Below are positions 59,384 through 64,000 of a stretch of 64,000 nucleotides of DNA, in pieces (position 1 is the stretch's first letter; the number at the start of each line of letters is the position of its first letter). A program made the translations under genes and the position numbers. This DNA comes from Hippophae tibetana (Eukaryota > Streptophyta > Magnoliopsida > Rosales > Elaeagnaceae), in contig CM072812.1 in the NCBI GenBank assembly GCA_037013495.1, forward strand, positions 35,298,501 through 35,362,500, in the 5' to 3' direction. The notes below the pieces were generated by a model. The model was not told the origin of the DNA. It made no database searches and saw nothing but the letters and a program-made list of their open reading frames with translations.

Positions 59384-60763
59384 TTCACATCTTAAACTCA
59401 AATTATAATATCATAATAGTAAATCATGCATAACAAGCGATATAATAAGGTAAACCCACATAGAGACCATATCTATGTGGTAACATTCTCTGGTTGGTAC
59501 TCGACAGTAAACAATTGACTAAGCAAGAAAAAATTACAACTTTGAAAGAAATAAAATCACTAGTACTTCTATTAGTTGAGACCTCTATCTGAATTGCCTA
59601 TTGCTACCCTTGCTTGTAGCTTTCACATTGACCTAGTTCAATCTACGAACCCGATTTCCTCCTTATTCAACACCACACAATATGGTGTGATCACTAACCT
59701 CATATCAATAACAAGAAGTGTAACTCCTCACAATCTTGATGACCACCCTTAAACTCAAAACAACCTATCTCTTATTACACACATAAAAAGATACTAGAAC
59801 TCAAAGCTTAGCACACTTTCATAATGAGATTCTTGAAATTTAGTAATTTTTTACTATCTCAAACATATCACTAATATCAAGCATAGAGAAGATTTCACAT
59901 CACTTATCCTTATATGTGCTAGAATATATATACTTTTTATGAATGCTTGTAGAATCAACCAAGCGAGAGAAGAATGAATGGATGTTTTGAATGAGTGTTA
60001 AGTGAGTGTAGTGTCCCATAAGCTATAAGGGTGAGCTATATGTATAAAGTTTGTGACCAGTGATGCTTTTCACATACTGGCACTCCAAGCCATCTTTTAT
60101 TGAAGTCAAGTTCTATATGATTGATGATCTCCCAGAAGCGGAAGCTAAATAAGTTGTAAGTTATAATGTAGATGAGATCCTTAATAGTTCATTGTTGGCA
60201 GAAGCCAATGTCCCAAGGTACCAAAGACTCACTCTAACATAGTAGTGAAAACAAAATTCAAAATCATAAATTTGTTTGGCAAAATTTTGATACATTCTTG
60301 AATTAATTAAACTATTAATGATAGGGTATTTATAATACTCGACCGACCACCTCGCCAACGACCTTACCAAAAGTGGTCACAAGTATGATGTGGAGGTGGG
60401 TTGTGAGGGTGGTGGCGAGGTACTAAAAAAGGATTTTTTTTTTACAAAAGTGCCAAGTAAATTTCACAAATACCTACACCCTAAACAAATCAAGAACCAA
60501 GTAACAACGTTGATGGGCAATCATGCCAATAACTGAGCAACAATGTTGGCTCGTAAGCTTGCACTCAATCTAGCATTCATAATATGAAACTAACCTCATG
60601 GTGTATGTAAACATACTCGCATACAAAAGGTTTCTAACTTTGTGGATATGTGCATTACTAACTTGCAGTAACCAACCTTACATAGAGAAAGATAGAATAG
60701 TAAGTAAAATCAACATACACCATATTTTGTACATAGGAAGCCAACACACAAACACTAAGAACA
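59384..60763 (-). mobile_element. Right part of the split Copia/Sirevirus-like LTR
   Basis: Aligns with about 62510-63574. Shared features are ACTTCTATTAGTTGAGACCTC, ACACAATATGGTGTGATCA, AAAAGTGCCAAGTAAATTTC, TTTTGTACATAGGAAGCCAA and the end CACTAAGAACA. On the minus strand the LTR starts TGTTCTTAG at 60763. No purine tract precedes it, so this is a solo or isolated LTR. Confidence 0.7.
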
Positions 60764-60784
60764 ACAAATTTATAGATTTTTAAA

Positions 60785-61645
60785 AGTAATACATATAATG
60801 ACATTACTAATACTTGAACTTGGGCATTTAAATGTGCTATTCTACACTTACCAATTGACTATGAAAATGAATGAGTCTTTATCTCACTCATGCAATAATT
60901 AAATTATGACACCTAAAAATTCGTGGTTTGGCTTCCTCATCTTTGTTGTCCCTTTTATTAAGTTTATAAATTCAAAAAATTGCATTTTTAAAGAAAAAAT
61001 TTCATTCAATGATAATATCAAGAATCTTAAATTTAAACTATGAATTTCAAAAATTAAAATTTTAAATGTAATGCATATAATGATAATACTGAGACTTGAA
61101 CTTACACTTTTGAATGAGACACTTTACACTTATCATTTAATTATGAAATTATGATGAAGTATTTATCTTGGGATTATATTGTGATCCAGTTGGTATAACA
61201 CCCTACCACCATGGATACAAGTTCAATTTTCTATCGGTATAATGTTTCCTTTATTTAATAGAAAAGAGACTTAAGTGCCCTAAAAATGATTAAGTCATTG
61301 AATGTTTCATGTACGAATTAAATTACATCTAAATAATTTTTTTATTTGTTAACTACTTAAATAATTTTTATTTCCTCGTATGCCCATCTTTAATAAATAA
61401 AATGCATATAAAGACAATACTTGCATTTATATGGAACACTATACACGTATTATATCACTATAAAGTTAATATTATGTTTTTTTTTGTCAAATTCATGTAT
61501 GAATTAAATTATACTTAAATAATTTTTTAATGTATTTACTACATAAATAAGTTTTATTTCTATTATGATAGAAAATACCAAGACTTGTACTTATGATTTT
61601 CAATGGAGCACTCTAAACTTCCCACTTGATTATAAAACAATACCA
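60785..61645 (-). repeat. Cluster of four tRNA-derived SINE-like heads
   Basis: Minus-strand copies lie near 60790-60870, 61065-61150, 61395-61465 and 61565-61645. The best copy reads TAGTCAATTGGTAAGTG (A-box-like) and CAAGTTCAAGTATT (B-box-like), followed by an ATTATATGCATTA-type segment. Flanking blocks also repeat (about 60960-61080 with 61710-61800, and 61307-61395 with 61495-61560). Confidence 0.5.
61175..61290 (+). repeat. SINE-like copy, plus strand
   Basis: GATCCAGTTGGTATAACACC, then ACAAGTTCAATTTTC, then ATAATGTTTCCTTTATTTAA. This is an A-box/B-box arrangement with the same tail as the copies at 9421 and 39144. Confidence 0.5.
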
Positions 61646-61849
61646 CATCTTTGTCTTCCTCATAGTCATCATTGTTATAAAGTTAAATTTACATAATAAA
61701 TTTACAAAAAAATGGATTTTTAAGGCACCATTTAAAAATAACGATTGTATCATAACTCTTAATTTATACTATGAATTTAAAAAATTAATTTTTTAAATAT
61801 AATATATATAATAACTAAAGATTCTCATATGTAAAAACAATTGCACTAT

Positions 61850-62255
61850 GATCAATTGTTCTTCGAACTAAAATAGATAATTAAGACCTAGATGATTTAT
61901 GGAAACACCAACCTAATTAATCCTTTTGCGTGCTTTACACCAATTCAATAAAATAGGCCTTATAAATATGAATTAAGTAAATAACACAACGAAAGTACAA
62001 GAACGTGTGCTCAATTGGATACATAACAAAAACTATTAACAATAAGAAAAAAATAAACTGCGGTAAACCCACTAGTGACTGTGTGCTTACAGGCTCTTGT
62101 TCAAACTAGCAGCATGCACAAATAATAAACATCGCATAACATGTGAATCAATCAAACATACTGGAAAAGTTTTTAAAGGATTTCCAATCACTTAAAGACC
62201 TCATATGTAGGAACATATTCAAAAAATGATGATTGTACTCTCATAGTATGTAATC
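61850..62255. other. Spacer without a recognised gene
   Basis: Nothing recognised. It could be flank or part of a retroelement. Confidence 0.4.
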
Positions 62256-62259
62256 AAAC

Positions 62260-63574
62260 ACAACATGGCATATTAGAAGAAAGAGTTTGACACTCGGTAC
62301 ATAACTAGGGTAAGGAGATATAGACTCCGTAGAGACTCACACCAAAAATGAATCATTATAAAAACAAAAGAAATGCTTAGAAAGTTGTAGGCTTTCTACA
62401 AGGAAATAAAATAAAGCATGCAATAACACAAATAAAATAAAAATTTTAATCAGAGTCTAAATCTAGTATGTTGCTACATACAGGATAGAAACTCAAAATA
62501 TACTAACACAATAGCAGATCATGCATTACAACATATATAACAAATTAAACCCATATAGGATCCCTACCTATGTGGAAACATCGATGGGTTCTTATGGCAA
62601 CCACTCGGCAAACAAATCCACTATGCAATAAAATAATTACATCCTTATCAAAAATAAAAACCTCATTACTTTTATTAGTTGGGACCTCTGTCTGAATTAC
62701 CTATTACTACCCTCGCTTGCTACCTATGTAGTAAATAGGTTTGACACACAAACTTGGCTTTCCTTCAAATCCTACACCACCTAATATGGTGTGATCAGAA
62801 ACTAAAGATCAGTAATGTGTATGGTGTACAATCAATTGAACCACTCTCAAACATAAACACCCAATAATCACTTATGGACACACTGTCCATCATAAATCTA
62901 AAATTGCATACGTGGGACACATAGTCAATTCACGTAACGCACATAGCTAATGATTTGATATCAAAGTAAAAGATATAAAAAATCAAAGAATTTAACTCAA
63001 CATGTTCTCACAATAAGGTTCTCATATAAAATCATTTGCAAAAACCTTTTCGAGTATTCACCTTTTATAAGCACAGTTTTGCTCATATGGTCATGAATCA
63101 CTAATATCAAATAACATTCAAGGTATTAGTGATCTAAAAACAAAAAAAATTAGATGTAATTTTGACAAAGCTTCATTACATTTTTTTGGATAAATAACCA
63201 AGAGAAAGGGAGGGTCATTTATAAAATTGGACCGGTCATCTCACCAACCATCTTGCCAAAGGTGGTAGCAAAGGGTTGTGGTGATGTGCCAAAAATCATA
63301 TTTTTTTGTTTCAAAAGTGCCAAGTAATTTTCACAAATACTTGCATATGAAACTAACTAATATCCACCATTCTTTACCTAACACGGATACTAAAACAATC
63401 AATCCAGTGGTATATGAAAAATATGCTTTCAATCATAGTGTTCCTAATTATATGCGTGCATGAATTACTAATCCTTAGTAACTAACCTTATAGAGAGGAA
63501 GACAGAACACTAAGTAAAAATAATTAGATGCCATGTTTTGTACATGAAAAGCCAACATATAGACACTGAGAACA
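62260..63574 (-). repeat. Copia/Sirevirus-like 3' LTR, intact copy
   Basis: On the minus strand it starts TGTTCTCAGTGTC at 63574. The purine tract AAAGGGGGAGAATATAAG (about 63580-63600) lies immediately before it, so this is a 3' LTR. It is about 1.3 kb long. Its far end is placed by alignment with the split copy. Confidence 0.65.
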
Positions 63575-64000
63575 ATATGACTTATATTCTCCCCCTTTGG
63601 CTTTCTATGTCATAACACTGCATAACTAAATACATACTCATATATGTCATGAGATGATCATGAAGATAACCTAAAGATATATGTTCCCATGAACAAACCA
63701 TCAAGAGCACCCAAACTCAAAAAACACACCTAAACCAAGTGCAACCAACTTATGCAATCCATCCATCGTCACATAACACCTTATTCACTATGTCACTCTA
63801 GAACACTAGGATCTCAGCAACATTACACACAACACATATGAAGCTTGAAGACTGCAATCTACACTTGTAACATGCACACATGAAACAAACATATACTCTT
63901 TGAATATATCTATCAGATATTATCTTGTTATCCCTACATAGGTATATACCGATAAGATAATCATAGTCAACATGTAATAAAAACAAACACAAACTACATG
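63575..64000 (-). mobile_element. 3' internal end of a Copia-like element running off the window
   Basis: Sequence upstream (on the minus strand) of the CCAAAGGGGGAGAA purine tract. No coding domain is visible before the window ends. Confidence 0.45.

Noticed and set aside
60785-61290. Functional tRNA genes
   Set aside because: Only weak A- and B-box-like words are present. No complete cloverleaf or anticodon stem could be drawn.

Overview
The window is AT-rich plant nuclear DNA, from a dicot as far as can be judged. The evidence is two intron-containing plant genes with GT-AG introns, plant retrotransposon families, a plant pararetrovirus relic, tRNA-derived short repeats and many (AT)n microsatellites. 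The species cannot be named from the sequence. Gene density is low: I can support two apparently functional protein genes and one gene pseudogene in 64 kb. Most of the rest is transposable-element debris and AT-rich spacer.

Layout. 1-7.6 kb is spacer holding a PIF/Harbinger-like MITE filled with degenerate telomere-like TTTAGGG repeats (1267-1894), a long compound microsatellite, and an approximately 1-kb block present twice in tandem (about 5.53-7.56 kb). The block ends just before the promoter of a 12-exon group-2 sulfate transporter gene (7757-15242, 714 aa). Exon 1 of that gene carries a near-perfect miR395 site. The inferred 5' leader carries a second, bulged miR395-like site. 15.3-24 kb is spacer with a mitochondrial phosphate carrier pseudogene (19.3-19.7 kb) and a CACTA-like element end (20.08-20.54 kb). 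24.0-25.6 kb holds the 3' end of a Copia element with a Gypsy solo LTR beside it. 28.4-29.1 kb is a second, decayed copy of the telomere-repeat MITE. 30.56-32.08 kb is a cluster of very short LTRs (TRIM-like) around a broken Copia integrase fragment. 34.1-34.75 kb (minus strand) is a HIPP metal-binding isoprenylated protein gene. Upstream of it lies an array of identical 93-bp repeats rich in GTAC (35.41-35.72 kb).

38.6-44.3 kb contains dispersed repeats, a probable organellar group II intron fragment and a hairpin MITE. 44.78-52.45 kb is a nearly genome-length endogenous caulimovirid (movement protein, coiled-coil protein, coat protein, polymerase and viroplasmin regions, then promoter, leader and primer-binding site), broken by many stop codons and shifts. 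53.07-60.76 kb is a nested structure: a pol-less Athila/Tat-like Gypsy element sits inside a Copia/Sirevirus-like LTR. A second copy of that LTR (about 62.26-63.57 kb) follows, with a polypurine tract and internal sequence running off the right edge.

The sulfate transporter probably loads or moves sulfate in vascular tissue and is under miR395 control. The HIPP protein probably binds metal at a membrane. Nothing links the two genes directly. The most interesting signals are regulatory: the paired miR395 sites and the GTAC minisatellite. The best-preserved historical record is the broken pararetrovirus and the nested retrotransposons. No search could be run, so family assignments rest on motif recognition.
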